From NCBI RefSeq assembly GCF_900143545.1, contig NZ_FREV01000006.1, positions 1-64,000 on the forward strand: a stretch of 64,000 nt of DNA, read 5' to 3'. Positions 55,055 through 63,997 of this stretch are shown here, in pieces. The translations under genes and the position numbers were made by a program. Each line of letters opens with the position of its first letter. Positions within the stretch are counted from its first letter, which is position 1. This DNA comes from Loktanella sp. Alg231-35 (GTDB taxonomy: Bacteria; Pseudomonadota; Alphaproteobacteria; Rhodobacterales; Rhodobacteraceae). The notes under the pieces are model-generated. The model was not told the origin of the DNA. It saw nothing but the letters and a program-made list of their open reading frames with translations, and ran no database searches.

Positions 55055-55705
55055 TCAGGGCAAGGAATAAGGCGCGAGGGCCGCCAAAAACAGCGCCTGT
55101 GCCGACCAATACGTCACCCAGATCACAAATGGTGTTGCAACCCGCAGGCGGCTTTGGCGCGGCAAGATGAAATATTCAAATCCAAGGACGGTATCTGAAA
55201 GCATGAACAATAGGGCAGCAATCAAGGCCAGCGCATAGCCCGCTGGCAGGCCAACAGCCAACAGCCCCATGACAGCGATGATCGTGACATAGCCCACCAC
55301 CGGCCAGCGCAATTTGCCCGTCGTGCGGAACAATAGAACGGCCATGACGCAACCCAAAAGAACAACGATCAAGCTAGGCAGGTCAGCGCTGACAGACGCC
55401 CCTACCTGCAACAACAGCGCGATATAGGCCAGATGCGCGAGCGCAAATGCCGACAACCCGGCCAGAAAGGCTTTGTCACCTGCGCGTGACAGACAAAAAT
55501 CGCCCACAGCCCCAAGCGCCAAGGCGGCAATCAGTAAGGGTGGCGCCGCAAGGGCAACGCCCGCAATCGCCAATCCAGCGACCGAGGCCGTCTTGACGAT
55601 TGATTTTGCAACACTGGGTGGCTGCCAGCAGTAGCGGCAACCGAACCAGATTGCTGCAATCAGGGACAGGCCGACAAGAAGGTCGGCAGTTGCAAGGTCC
55701 GTCAA
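55055..55705 (-). CDS. Lysoplasmalogenase/YhhN-family membrane protein
   Basis: A 216-residue membrane protein with about seven to eight helices. The start is taken as TTG at 55705 (LTDLATADLLVGLSLI), overlapping the stop of the upstream flavoprotein gene as TTGA. LAIAGVALAAPPLLIAALAL, ALGAVGDFCLSRAGDKAFLA with the G-D-x-x-L motif, AALLFMLSDTVLGFEYFILP with the S-D motif, and FVIWVTYWSAQALFLAAL are YhhN/TMEM86 signatures. Family members hydrolyse the vinyl-ether bond of lysoplasmalogens. Pairing with the flavoprotein may be chance. Confidence 0.82.
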   Translation of the reverse strand: MTDLATADLLVGLSLIAAIWFGCRYCWQPPSVAKSIVKTASVAGLAIAGVALAAPPLLIAALALGAVGDFCLSRAGDKAFLAGLSAFALAHLAYIALLLQVGASVSADLPSLIVVLLGCVMAVLLFRTTGKLRWPVVGYVTIIAVMGLLAVGLPAGYALALIAALLFMLSDTVLGFEYFILPRQSRLRVATPFVIWVTYWSAQALFLAALAPYSLP

Positions 55706-57387
55706 ATTTCGTCCGGGAAGTGTTTGACAACCAACTTGATGGGGTTCGGTGCCGCCTGCCCCAAACCACAAATCGATGCATCCGCCATTGCTGTGCAAAG
55801 GTCCTCAAGCAAGGGTTGATCCCACTGATCTGCTTGCATCAGTTTGACCGCCTTTTCGCAACCCACACGGCACGGGGTGCATTGCCCACAGCTTTCATCC
55901 TCAAAGAACCGCAGCATGTTCAGCGCTGCATCTCGCGCGCGATCCTGATCGGACAAGACAACCACAGCAGCAGAGCCAATGAACGTGCCCAAAGGTTGCA
56001 ACGTGTCGAAGTCCAGCGGGACGTCGTTGATTGAAGCAGGCAACAAACCAGAGGATGGGCCACCGGGTTGATAGGCTTTAAAAACATGGCCCTCGGCCAT
56101 GCCGCCCGCTGCCGCGATGACATCCGTGATCGTCGATCCTGCGGGCAACAGATAGACGCCCGGTTGCGTCACACGACCAGAGACCGAATAGGACCGCAGG
56201 CCAACGCGGCCATTCTTTTCGGTGCCGCTCAGCACTTCGGGCCCTTCGCGGCACACCCGTGCGACCCACAACAACGTTTCGACGTTATGCACCAGCGTTG
56301 GCCGGTCAAACACGCCGACTTGCGCTACAAACGGCGGGCGATGGCGCGGAATACCGCGTTTGCCTTCGATGCTTTCGATCATCGCGGATTCTTCACCGCA
56401 GATATAGGCGCCTGCACCGCGACGCAGATCGATATAGCCTGCCTCGACAACACCTGTCGCTTCCAACACTTTGATTTCACGTGCCAAAATCTCAAGCACG
56501 GCAGGGTATTCGTCGCGCATGTAGATAAAGCAGGTTTTGGCCTCAACCGCCCAGGCGGCGATCAACATACCTTCGAGAAACAGATGCGGCGTGCGCTCTA
56601 GATAGTAGCGGTCCTTGAACGTGCCCGGTTCACCTTCGTCACCGTTGACGGCCAGATACCGCGGACCCGCATTGCCACGCACAAAACCCCATTTCTTGCC
56701 AGACGGGAAACCAGCCCCGCCAAGGCCGCGCAGGCCAGAGGCAAGGACCTTTTCCTGCACCGCTTCCCAATCTCCACCGTCGCGCAGCGCGGCCAGCTCA
56801 GCATAGCCGCCGTCAGCGACATAGGCCTCATAGCCCTGATAGTCCGGCAGATGCGCGTGGGTATCATTGGCGGCAATCGCTGCCTCTACCTTGTCCAACG
56901 TCGCGTGGTCGATGTGATTGTGGCCCAATTCCAGCACAGGGGCCGTGTCGCAGCGGCCCATGCAAGGCGCACGCAAGACGCGAACCTCAGAGGCGTCCAA
57001 CCCGTCTTCCAAGGCGGCCAGCAACTGCTGGGCGCCCGCCAATTCACAAGACAGCGAATCGCAGACCCGGATTGTCAGCGCGGGCGGCGTTGGCTCACCT
57101 TCTTTGACCACATCAAAATGCGCATAAAACGTTGCAACTTCATAGACTTCGGCCTGACCCATCCGCATTTCTTCGGCCAGCGCACGCAGATGCGCCGCAG
57201 AGAGGCAACCATGTGCATCCTGGATCAGGTGCAGGAACTCAATCAGCAGATCACGGCGGCGCGGCTGATCCCCCAAAAGCGCGCGAACCTCGTCCCAGGC
57301 CGCATCATCCAATTGGCGGCCCTTGGGCGTGTGCCGCCCCTTGCCTTTGCCAGATTTCCAAACACCTTCGCGGTTGTCCAAAGCCAT
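55702..57387 (-). CDS. NuoE-NuoF fusion flavoprotein, FdsB-like
   Basis: A 561-residue protein. Residues 1-155 form a NuoE-like 2Fe-2S domain with VCDSLSCELAG and LRAPCMGRCDTAP (C-x4-C and C-x3-C). The rest is NuoF-like: GLRGLGGAGFPSGKKWGFVR for FMN, YLAVNGDEGEPGTFKDRYYL for NADH, GAGAYICGEESAMIESIEGK, and ESCGQCTPCRVGCEKAV for 4Fe-4S with the fourth Cys in SICGLGQ. This fusion matches the NAD-reducing beta subunit of soluble formate dehydrogenases (FdsB). fdsA, fdsG and fdsC are not adjacent, so the electron partner is unknown. Confidence 0.85.
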   Translation of the reverse strand: MALDNREGVWKSGKGKGRHTPKGRQLDDAAWDEVRALLGDQPRRRDLLIEFLHLIQDAHGCLSAAHLRALAEEMRMGQAEVYEVATFYAHFDVVKEGEPTPPALTIRVCDSLSCELAGAQQLLAALEDGLDASEVRVLRAPCMGRCDTAPVLELGHNHIDHATLDKVEAAIAANDTHAHLPDYQGYEAYVADGGYAELAALRDGGDWEAVQEKVLASGLRGLGGAGFPSGKKWGFVRGNAGPRYLAVNGDEGEPGTFKDRYYLERTPHLFLEGMLIAAWAVEAKTCFIYMRDEYPAVLEILAREIKVLEATGVVEAGYIDLRRGAGAYICGEESAMIESIEGKRGIPRHRPPFVAQVGVFDRPTLVHNVETLLWVARVCREGPEVLSGTEKNGRVGLRSYSVSGRVTQPGVYLLPAGSTITDVIAAAGGMAEGHVFKAYQPGGPSSGLLPASINDVPLDFDTLQPLGTFIGSAAVVVLSDQDRARDAALNMLRFFEDESCGQCTPCRVGCEKAVKLMQADQWDQPLLEDLCTAMADASICGLGQAAPNPIKLVVKHFPDEI

Positions 57388-57509
57388 CGCCTTTCCCCTT
57401 CAACTTACCGCAACATATCCGCCAGCTATCTGCCAAACCACGCAAAAACGACAACTACAGGGGCCAATACGCGCAGAACGGCAATTTCCCCTGACCGATC
57501 GGGAAACCT

Positions 57510-58544
57510 ATGGTAACGATCCGAAGTATGAACCGCGCGATTTTGCCTTTTGGAATAGCCACGCTGACACCTGCCGCATTGCTGGCCGCGGGGGCGGTTT
57601 GGGGCGGCCTATGGGTGCTTGCCGCCGTGATTTATCTGACTGCAATGACCAGCCTGCTAGACCGTGTTCTTCCGCGCGAATGCACAGCCGATGAAGCCAC
57701 CAACGGCGACGGGCTCGCCAGCGTGATTGCCTTGACCCACTTTGCGCTGATGCCATTGATGGTTTGGGCGCTGGCCAGTGATGGGCTTGTTTTACTTGAG
57801 AAAATAGGGCTGTTCCTGGCCGCTGGTTTTTGGTTCGGACAGGTCAGCAATGCCAATGCGCATGAATTGATCCACCGCCCCGGTCGCGGGCTGCATCGGT
57901 TGGGGATGTGGGTCTATATCACCTTGCTATTTGGGCATCACACCTCGGCGCATGTGCTGGTGCATCACATCCATGTCGGCACAGCCGCTGATCCCAACAC
58001 GTCACGCAAGGGTGAAAACCTGTATCACTATATGCGGCGGGCATGGGTCGGATCATTCGTAAAGGGGTACCGTGCAGAAAAGGCCCGCCTGCAAAAGATC
58101 AACAGACCGCGCTGGCGTACCCCATATGTCGTTTATGTCGGCGGAGCCATCTTATGTCTGTCTCTGGCGGTCTTGTCAGGTGGGTTTGCACCCCTGCTCG
58201 CTTATCTCGCGCTTTGCGCACATGCCCAAGCCCAACTGCTGATGTCGGACTACGTGCAGCACTATGGCCTGTCGCGCCGCATCGGCGCGAATGGCAGGGC
58301 AGAGCCTGTCAGCGCGCGTCATAGCTGGAACAGCCCGCATTGGTTTTCCTCTGCAATGATGCTGAATGCCACGCGCCATTCCGACCACCATGCCCGGCCT
58401 GTACTGCCTTATCCCGCACTATCCATCCCCGACAATGCGCCCATGCTGCCGCGCCCCCTGCCCTTGATGGCAAGCATTGCGCTGGTCCCGCCGCTTTGGC
58501 GGCGGGTGATGGACCCACGTGTTGCGAGGTGGCAGAATGCGTAA
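57510..58544 (+). CDS. AlkB-like alkane/fatty-acyl monooxygenase
   Basis: A 344-residue membrane di-iron protein. Four to six helices carry the histidine boxes NAHELIHRPGRGLHRLGMW, HHTSAHVLVHHIHVGTAADP and LMSDYVQHYGLSRRIG, with NATRHSDHHARPVLPYPAL at the end. This layout (H-E-x-x-H, H-x-x-x-H-H, and N-x-x-R-H-S-D-H-H) is that of alkane 1-monooxygenases. No rubredoxin gene is adjacent. GGGAAACCT precedes the ATG. Confidence 0.9.
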   Translation: MVTIRSMNRAILPFGIATLTPAALLAAGAVWGGLWVLAAVIYLTAMTSLLDRVLPRECTADEATNGDGLASVIALTHFALMPLMVWALASDGLVLLEKIGLFLAAGFWFGQVSNANAHELIHRPGRGLHRLGMWVYITLLFGHHTSAHVLVHHIHVGTAADPNTSRKGENLYHYMRRAWVGSFVKGYRAEKARLQKINRPRWRTPYVVYVGGAILCLSLAVLSGGFAPLLAYLALCAHAQAQLLMSDYVQHYGLSRRIGANGRAEPVSARHSWNSPHWFSSAMMLNATRHSDHHARPVLPYPALSIPDNAPMLPRPLPLMASIALVPPLWRRVMDPRVARWQNA

Positions 58545-58923
58545 TCTTCTTTTGGCACTGGTTGTGGCCACCCCTGCGGCCGCGCAGGATCAGATGAACG
58601 CCGAAGACTTTGAGGCCTATGTCACAGACCGCACCATCACATTCCGCACTGAACTGAGTCCCGAATTTGGGGTTGAGCGTTACCTGCCCGGTCGCCGCGT
58701 CATGTGGTCAACCTTTGATGGCATCTGCCAATATGGGGTCTGGTTTGAAAGCAAGGGCGACATCTGTTTTCGCTACGAGGGCGACCCTGAACACAAATGC
58801 TGGGCAATCTTTGATGAACCCGGCGGGATGCGCGGCGTTTTCACGACACGACCAAACACGACCGTCATCTATGAAGTCCCAGAGCGCGATGACCCATTGA
58901 TTTGCAACGATTTATCGTCCTGA
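58537..58923 (+). CDS. Small exported protein coupled to AlkB-like gene
   Basis: A 128-residue protein starting within the last codons of the monooxygenase gene (eight-base overlap; GAGGT upstream). MRNLLLALVVATPAAAQ is a signal peptide. The mature part contains ICQYGVWFESKGDICFRYEG and KCWAIFDEPGGMRGVF, with four cysteines that may pair. No family is named with confidence; similar small secreted proteins occur widely in Rhodobacteraceae. Confidence 0.7.
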   Translation: MRNLLLALVVATPAAAQDQMNAEDFEAYVTDRTITFRTELSPEFGVERYLPGRRVMWSTFDGICQYGVWFESKGDICFRYEGDPEHKCWAIFDEPGGMRGVFTTRPNTTVIYEVPERDDPLICNDLSS

Positions 58924-58936
58924 GCATAGCGCGCTA

Positions 58937-60436
58937 CTAAAGCCGCCCCTGCGCATCTTTATTGACCGCAAGACGACCATCCGCAAATTCGATCTCAAGA
59001 TCATCAGCCTTCGCCGCAGAGGTTTTATCGGTGACAACTGCACCATCACCACGCACCACCGCATAACCGCGCCGCAGCGTTTCAACATAACCCAATGTCT
59101 CGCGCAGGCGGTCGAGGGCGTCCAGTCGCGCGGCACGCTCTGACTGTTGGCGCGTTGCCCGGTCAGACAGACGGCGCAGAACAACGTCCAACCGTTCAGC
59201 CGCCCGCGACACCCGAGTGTGCAGCACATCACTGCGTAATCCACGACTGGTCTGCGCAAGCATCTTTTGCCCGTCCCGTGTTCTGCGGCTCAATGCTGGT
59301 TCCAGACGCGCGGACAGCCCGTCCAATCGGCGGCGTTCCTCGGCCAACCGGCGCATCAAGACACCGGGGCGCAGCGCGGCCTCGGTCATCTGCAGGCGTT
59401 TTTTGTCCGCCGCGCTGCGCAAAGCAGCCGGCAAACGCTCGCCCAGATAATCTAACCGCTGGCGTGGTCCTTCGACCAGCGTATCAACCTGCGGCAACGC
59501 TCGGCCCAGATCGCGCAGCCGTTGCTGGCGCTGTGCGATCCCTGTGGTCAAGGCCCTGCTCAACCGCGCGCCTTGCTGATCAGTCCAGGCGAGTAGTTCC
59601 ATCCGAACAGGCACGGCCAGTTCGGCAGCAGCTGTTGGTGTGGGCGCGCGCTGGTCAGATACAAAATCAATGAGCGTTGTGTCTGTTTCGTGACCAACGG
59701 CGGAAATCAACGGAATCGCAGACGCAGCAGCAGCCCGCGCGACAACCTCTTCGTTAAAACCCCAAAGGTCTTCGAGCGATCCACCACCGCGTGCCACAAT
59801 CAGCAAATCAGGCCGTGGCAAGGCCCCGCCGGGCGTCAGCCTATTGAATCCTTCGATGGCGGCAGCAACCTCTGGCGCACATTTGGCACCCTGCACGGCA
59901 ACAGGCCACACCAGAACCTTACGAGGAAAACGGTCGCGCAGACGGTGCAGAATATCGCGGATCACAGCACCCGATGGTGAGGTTACAACACCAATGATTT
60001 CAGGTAGATAAGGCAACGGCTTCTTGCGCTCGGGTGCGAACAACCCTTCGGCAGCCAGTGCTGCTTTGCGTTTTTCCAGCATGGCCATGAGTGCGCCCGC
60101 GCCCGCAGGTGCGATATCTTCAATCACCATCTGGTATTTGGATTGACCGGGAAAGGTCGTCAGCTTGCCGGTGGCGATAACTTCCATCCCTTCCTCGGGA
60201 CGATGGGCCAGGCCCTGTGCGCGGCCCTTCCAGATGACACCAGCCAACACGGCGCGTTCATCCTTGAGGTCCATATAGATATGCCCGGACCCCGGACGCG
60301 ACACGCGGCCGACCTCGCCACGCACCCGTACATGTGAAAACCCGCCTTCAACGGCCTTTTTCACAGCACCAGAGATTTCCGATACCGAAAATTCCGGCGT
60401 GTTATCCGCCGGGCCGTCTTCAAAAAGGTCGTTCAT
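58937..60436 (-). CDS. xseA: Exodeoxyribonuclease VII large subunit
   Basis: A 499-residue protein. The N-terminal OB fold (FSVSEISGAVKKAVEGGFSH, SGHIYMDLKDERAVLAGVIW) is followed by the catalytic domain with IGVVTSPSGAVIRDILHRL, DLLIVARGGGSLEDLWGFN and SAVGHETDTTLIDFVSDQRA. A long coiled coil (residues 290-430) and a C-terminal LRRGYAVVRGDGAVVTDK complete the family layout. The small subunit XseB is not in the window. Confidence 0.95.
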   Translation of the reverse strand: MNDLFEDGPADNTPEFSVSEISGAVKKAVEGGFSHVRVRGEVGRVSRPGSGHIYMDLKDERAVLAGVIWKGRAQGLAHRPEEGMEVIATGKLTTFPGQSKYQMVIEDIAPAGAGALMAMLEKRKAALAAEGLFAPERKKPLPYLPEIIGVVTSPSGAVIRDILHRLRDRFPRKVLVWPVAVQGAKCAPEVAAAIEGFNRLTPGGALPRPDLLIVARGGGSLEDLWGFNEEVVARAAAASAIPLISAVGHETDTTLIDFVSDQRAPTPTAAAELAVPVRMELLAWTDQQGARLSRALTTGIAQRQQRLRDLGRALPQVDTLVEGPRQRLDYLGERLPAALRSAADKKRLQMTEAALRPGVLMRRLAEERRRLDGLSARLEPALSRRTRDGQKMLAQTSRGLRSDVLHTRVSRAAERLDVVLRRLSDRATRQQSERAARLDALDRLRETLGYVETLRRGYAVVRGDGAVVTDKTSAAKADDLEIEFADGRLAVNKDAQGRL

Positions 60437-60443
60437 TCTACCC

Positions 60444-61037
60444 TCAGGAGGTGTCTAATCTGCGCAGTGGCAGCGATGCGAATTTCCACCGCATAAACAC
60501 TTGGGTCAGAATAACCAATGCGCCGAAGATGGCAAACAGTGTTGAGTTCACCAAAACGGCCAACCCCACAGCAACAAGCCCGATCAACCAGAGCAGAAAA
60601 CTGGACATCCCAACAGACGGATCATCAGGGTCGGGCCAGAACTGAACCTGTGCACGACCAAACTCTTGGGCATAGTAGTCGAGTGTCTTGAGGTAGGCCG
60701 GATCATCCAGAAAATGTTCTGTCTCGGTGTCGTGCGGCGTATAATGGATGGTGCGCCCAATGATCCGGGGGCAGAAATCCTCAAAATAGGCTTTCTCATC
60801 AGCCACATGCAGCCGCCAGACCACATCAACAATGGGCGACGGGGCCAGCGTCTCGCCGGTGCTTCCGACCAGATACATGTAGCGACGATATTCCTCGACC
60901 AGAATATAGCAAACGTCGGTCGAGTGTCCGGTCTCTTCCTCAAGCCGGTCGACCAGTGAACGTGTCAGAGGCCGTTCGTGAAAACTGTAGCCTTCCAGCC
61001 GATGCCATAACCGGCGGTCGGTTTTCGTCCTTTTCAT
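60444..61037 (-). CDS. Tail-anchored protein with GRDP/DUF1399-like segment
   Basis: A 197-residue protein; MKRTKTDRRLWHRLEGYSFH is the preferred start (AGGTG upstream). The middle has VEEYRRYMYLVGSTGETLAP, SPIVDVVWRLHVADEKAYFE and DFCPRIIGRTIHYTPHDTET, a pattern like the D-x-V-W-H-x-H ... Y-x-x-D-C ... G-x-x-I-x-H of glycine-rich-domain (DUF1399) proteins. Two C-terminal membrane helices follow (about 152-188). Function unknown. It is co-oriented with xseA, seven bases upstream of it. Confidence 0.68.
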   Translation of the reverse strand: MKRTKTDRRLWHRLEGYSFHERPLTRSLVDRLEEETGHSTDVCYILVEEYRRYMYLVGSTGETLAPSPIVDVVWRLHVADEKAYFEDFCPRIIGRTIHYTPHDTETEHFLDDPAYLKTLDYYAQEFGRAQVQFWPDPDDPSVGMSSFLLWLIGLVAVGLAVLVNSTLFAIFGALVILTQVFMRWKFASLPLRRLDTS

Positions 61038-61197
61038 CGTTAACACCTGCGCAGCAGCGCCCCCACGGATCAGCTTAGGTGCCGTCGGTCGGTCCGCCAA
61101 GCACCATGTTTAACAAACTATGAAAGTGTGACACTTGTGGTCCCCCCGGCGCGGCCCTAGAACCGCAACAACGCATTTTCGTCTTTTGGGGGCCGCT

Positions 61198-62460
61198 ATG
61201 AATATTCTGATTTTGGGCAGTGGTGGGCGCGAGCATAGCCTCGCTTGGGCGATCAAGCAGAACCCAAAGTGTGACCGCCTGATCGTGGCCCCTGGCAACG
61301 CGGGCATTGCCGCCATCGCTGATTGCGCGGATATCAATATTCTTGACGGTGGCGCGGTGGCGACCTTTGCCGAAGAGAACGCCATTTCCTTCGTGGTCAT
61401 TGGACCAGAGGCGCCTTTGGCCGCTGGTGTTGCAGACCGCTTGCGGGCCGCTGGCCTGTTGGTTTTCGGACCAAGCGAGGCTGCCGCACAGCTTGAAGCC
61501 TCAAAATCCTTCACCAAGGCAATCTGCGACGCGGCCAATGCCCCAACAGCGGCCTATGCCCATTTCACCGATGCCGACGCTGCGCGCAGCTATATCCGGG
61601 ATCAGGGCGCGCCCATTGTCGTCAAGGCCGACGGTTTGGCCGCTGGCAAAGGCGTGATCGTTGCCATGACCGAGGACGAGGCCCTGGCCGCCATTGACGA
61701 CATGTTTGATGGCAGTTTTGGCGACGCGGGCGCCGAAGTTGTGATCGAAGAGTTCATGGAAGGCGAAGAGGCGTCGTTCTTTGTGCTTTGCGATGGCAAA
61801 ACCATCCTGCCTGTGGGCACGGCACAGGATCACAAACGCGCTTTTGATGGCGATCTAGGGCCCAATACAGGCGGCATGGGCGCCTATTCCCCAGCCCCAG
61901 TGATGAGCGATGAGATTACCCAAAAGGCGCTGGATGAGATTATTCGCCCCACAATGGATGAAATGGCCAAACGCGGTACGCCGTTTCAGGGCGTTCTTTT
62001 CTGCGGGCTGATGATCCAGAACGGGCAGCCCCGGCTGGTGGAATACAACGTGCGCTTTGGTGATCCAGAATGCCAATGCCTGATGATGCGGCTTGGGGGG
62101 CAGATCCTTGATCTGTTGCAGGCCTGCGCAGAACAGCGCCTGCACGAGATCAAGGTCAATTGGGCCGATGATCATGCGCTTTCTGTGGTGATGGCGGCCA
62201 ATGGCTATCCGGGGTCCCATGCCAAAGGCACGGTGATTGCAGGGCTGAACAGCCTGCCAGAGGATAGTTTTCACATGGCGTTCCATGCGGGCACGGCTGA
62301 GACTGACGGCAAGATCGTTGCTAACGGGGGGCGTGTTCTGAACATCACCGCGCGCGGCGCATCATTGGCCGAGGCGCATGAGAAGGCCTATGCCATGGCG
62401 CAAAATGTGGACTGGCCAGATGGATTCTATCGGTCTGATATTGGTTGGCGGGCACTCTGA
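61198..62460 (+). CDS. purD: Phosphoribosylamine-glycine ligase
   Basis: A 420-residue ATP-grasp enzyme. The ATG at 61198 begins [20 protein letters not shown], the true family N-terminus. [57 protein letters not shown] and [19 protein letters not shown] are present. It makes GAR in purine synthesis. A strong terminator follows. Confidence 0.97.
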   Translation: MNILILGSGGREHSLAWAIKQNPKCDRLIVAPGNAGIAAIADCADINILDGGAVATFAEENAISFVVIGPEAPLAAGVADRLRAAGLLVFGPSEAAAQLEASKSFTKAICDAANAPTAAYAHFTDADAARSYIRDQGAPIVVKADGLAAGKGVIVAMTEDEALAAIDDMFDGSFGDAGAEVVIEEFMEGEEASFFVLCDGKTILPVGTAQDHKRAFDGDLGPNTGGMGAYSPAPVMSDEITQKALDEIIRPTMDEMAKRGTPFQGVLFCGLMIQNGQPRLVEYNVRFGDPECQCLMMRLGGQILDLLQACAEQRLHEIKVNWADDHALSVVMAANGYPGSHAKGTVIAGLNSLPEDSFHMAFHAGTAETDGKIVANGGRVLNITARGASLAEAHEKAYAMAQNVDWPDGFYRSDIGWRAL

Positions 62461-62473
62461 CCCGGACAAACGC

Positions 62474-62510
62474 AAAAGCCGCGCCCCACTGGGACGCGGC
62501 TTTTTTCTTT
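62474..62510 (+). terminator. Rho-independent terminator of purD
   Basis: AAAAGCCGCG (62474-62483) and CGCGGCTTTT (62495-62504) form a 10-bp stem, with TTTTTTCTTT after it. On the minus strand the AAAA arm provides a T-run, so it may also serve carD. Confidence 0.9.
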
Positions 62511-62521
62511 TACGGTCAACC

Positions 62522-63028
62522 TTAAGCGGCGCGGCTTACCAAAACAGAATCGATCTCTGCGGCGGCGGCGTTTTCGTCGTTGCCTGCAACAGCTGCGATT
62601 TCACGTGTCAGACGCTCCAAAGCGGCTTCATAAAGTTGACGCTCTGAATAGCTTTGCTCGCGCTGATCGTCCTGACGGTGCAGGTCGCGAACGACTTCCG
62701 CAATCGCGATCAGGTCGCCAGAATTGATCTTTTGCTCATATTCCTGCGCCCGGCGCGACCACATGGCCTTTTTCACCTTGGCCTTGCCGCGCAGTGTTTT
62801 CATCGCATGGCTTACCACATCAGGCGTTGCAAGCGCGCGCATGCCAACATCAGTTGCCTTGTGGGTTGGGACCCGCAATGTCATCTTGTCCTTCTCAAAG
62901 GCGATGACAAACATCTCAAGCTCAAACCCGGCGACTTCCTGGGTTTCGATCGAGACAATCTTGCCAACCCCATGTGCTGGATAAACGACAAATTCGTTTG
63001 GGCTAAACTCGTTCTTCTTCTTGCTCAT
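62522..63028 (-). CDS. carD: CarD-family transcriptional regulator
   Basis: A 168-residue protein starting MSKKKNEFSPNEFVVYPAHG, with AAAGGA upstream. GVGKIVSIETQEVAGFELEM and FVIAFEKDKMTLRVPTHKAT form the RNA-polymerase-interacting Tudor-like domain; VKKAMWSRRAQEYEQKINSG and LTREIAAVAGNDENAAAAEI the helical DNA-contacting part with the conserved tryptophan. CarD stabilises open promoter complexes at rRNA and other promoters. Confidence 0.95.
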   Translation of the reverse strand: MSKKKNEFSPNEFVVYPAHGVGKIVSIETQEVAGFELEMFVIAFEKDKMTLRVPTHKATDVGMRALATPDVVSHAMKTLRGKAKVKKAMWSRRAQEYEQKINSGDLIAIAEVVRDLHRQDDQREQSYSERQLYEAALERLTREIAAVAGNDENAAAAEIDSVLVSRAA

Positions 63029-63225
63029 GATCGTCCTTTCATGGCGATTCATCGTGAAAGACAACAAAAAAACCGGCGGTGGCGGCACGCCTCCGTCGGG
63101 TCTGTCGACTACAAAACTAAATCAATTTCTTCGCTGCATTGCGGCAAGTATATCACAAAATTGCGTCCTTCGGAAGCGCCGTGAAAATCAACCCCTATTG
63201 GTTCATTTCACGTTTCACGCCCGAA

Positions 63226-63561
63226 TCAGCCGCCCTCGCCTGCGGTTTCGGAAAACAGCTCCATTTTGCCTTCTTTGCCGTCCATCTCATCGGCGGAGGG
63301 CAATGGATCTTTCTTGGTAATGATCACGGGCCACATCTCGGAGTATTTGCGGTTGAACTCAACCCACTTCTCCATGTCAGGCTCTGTATCGGGGCGGATC
63401 GCATCCGCTGGGCATTCCGGTTCGCACACACCGCAGTCGATACATTCGTCAGGGTGAATCACCAGCATATTTTCACCCTCATAGAAGCAATCTACGGGGC
63501 ACACCTCGACGCAGTCGGTGTATTTGCAGGCGATGCAGTTGTCGTTGACGATATATGTCAT
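63226..63561 (-). CDS. fdxA: 7Fe ferredoxin FdxA
   Basis: A 111-residue ferredoxin. [20 protein letters not shown] with Cys9, Cys17 and Cys21 ligating a 3Fe-4S cluster, and [18 protein letters not shown] with Cys ligands of a 4Fe-4S cluster, are the two binding sites. The C-terminal extension ([20 protein letters not shown]) is typical of Azotobacter-type FdxA. It lies between carD and the S4 protein, a common alphaproteobacterial order. Confidence 0.95.
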   Translation of the reverse strand: MTYIVNDNCIACKYTDCVEVCPVDCFYEGENMLVIHPDECIDCGVCEPECPADAIRPDTEPDMEKWVEFNRKYSEMWPVIITKKDPLPSADEMDGKEGKMELFSETAGEGG

Positions 63562-63610
63562 GGGGTCATCCGGCGAAGTTTACCGGCACTAGCTAGAATA
63601 GTCGCGTGGG

Positions 63611-63997
63611 TCATTCAAGGTCGAATGGGTCACGATTTGCGCGATGGGTCATCATGTCCCGGCGATCCTTCTTTGTGGGGCGACCTTTTCTGTCACCACC
63701 GGGATTGTAGGGACGTTTTTCCACCACAGGTGTCAGGTCTTCATATAGCGCTTGGGCTTCGGGTGCGGGGCCGCGCCTTTCACCACACGAAAGGATACGT
63801 ACAACGCGGGTTTCACTGGCCTGAATGAAGGTCAAAACATCGCCCGGCCCCACCGCACGGGCGGGTTTACTTACCGGTTGGCTGTCCACCCGCACCTTTC
63901 CAACGGTCACAACGCCCGCGGCAATGCTGCGCGATTTGAAGAACCGCGCATGCCAAAGCCATTTATCGAGCCGGATAGTAGGGCGAGCCTCGCTCAA
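63611..63997 (-). CDS. S4-domain RNA-binding protein, Hsp15-like
   Basis: A 128-residue protein starting three bases from the window edge. TIRLDKWLWHARFFKSRSIA and GKVRVDSQPVSKPARAVGPG form an S4 domain of the Hsp15/YrfH type, which binds stalled 50S subunits carrying peptidyl-tRNA. The C-terminus is basic (GDRKGRPTKKDRRDMMTHR). A further upstream start outside the window cannot be excluded. Confidence 0.9.
   Translation of the reverse strand: MSEARPTIRLDKWLWHARFFKSRSIAAGVVTVGKVRVDSQPVSKPARAVGPGDVLTFIQASETRVVRILSCGERRGPAPEAQALYEDLTPVVEKRPYNPGGDRKGRPTKKDRRDMMTHRANRDPFDLE

Noticed and set aside
55702-57387. Complex I subunits NuoE and NuoF
   Set aside because: The two domains are fused in one chain and other nuo genes are absent, which fits FdsB-type proteins better.
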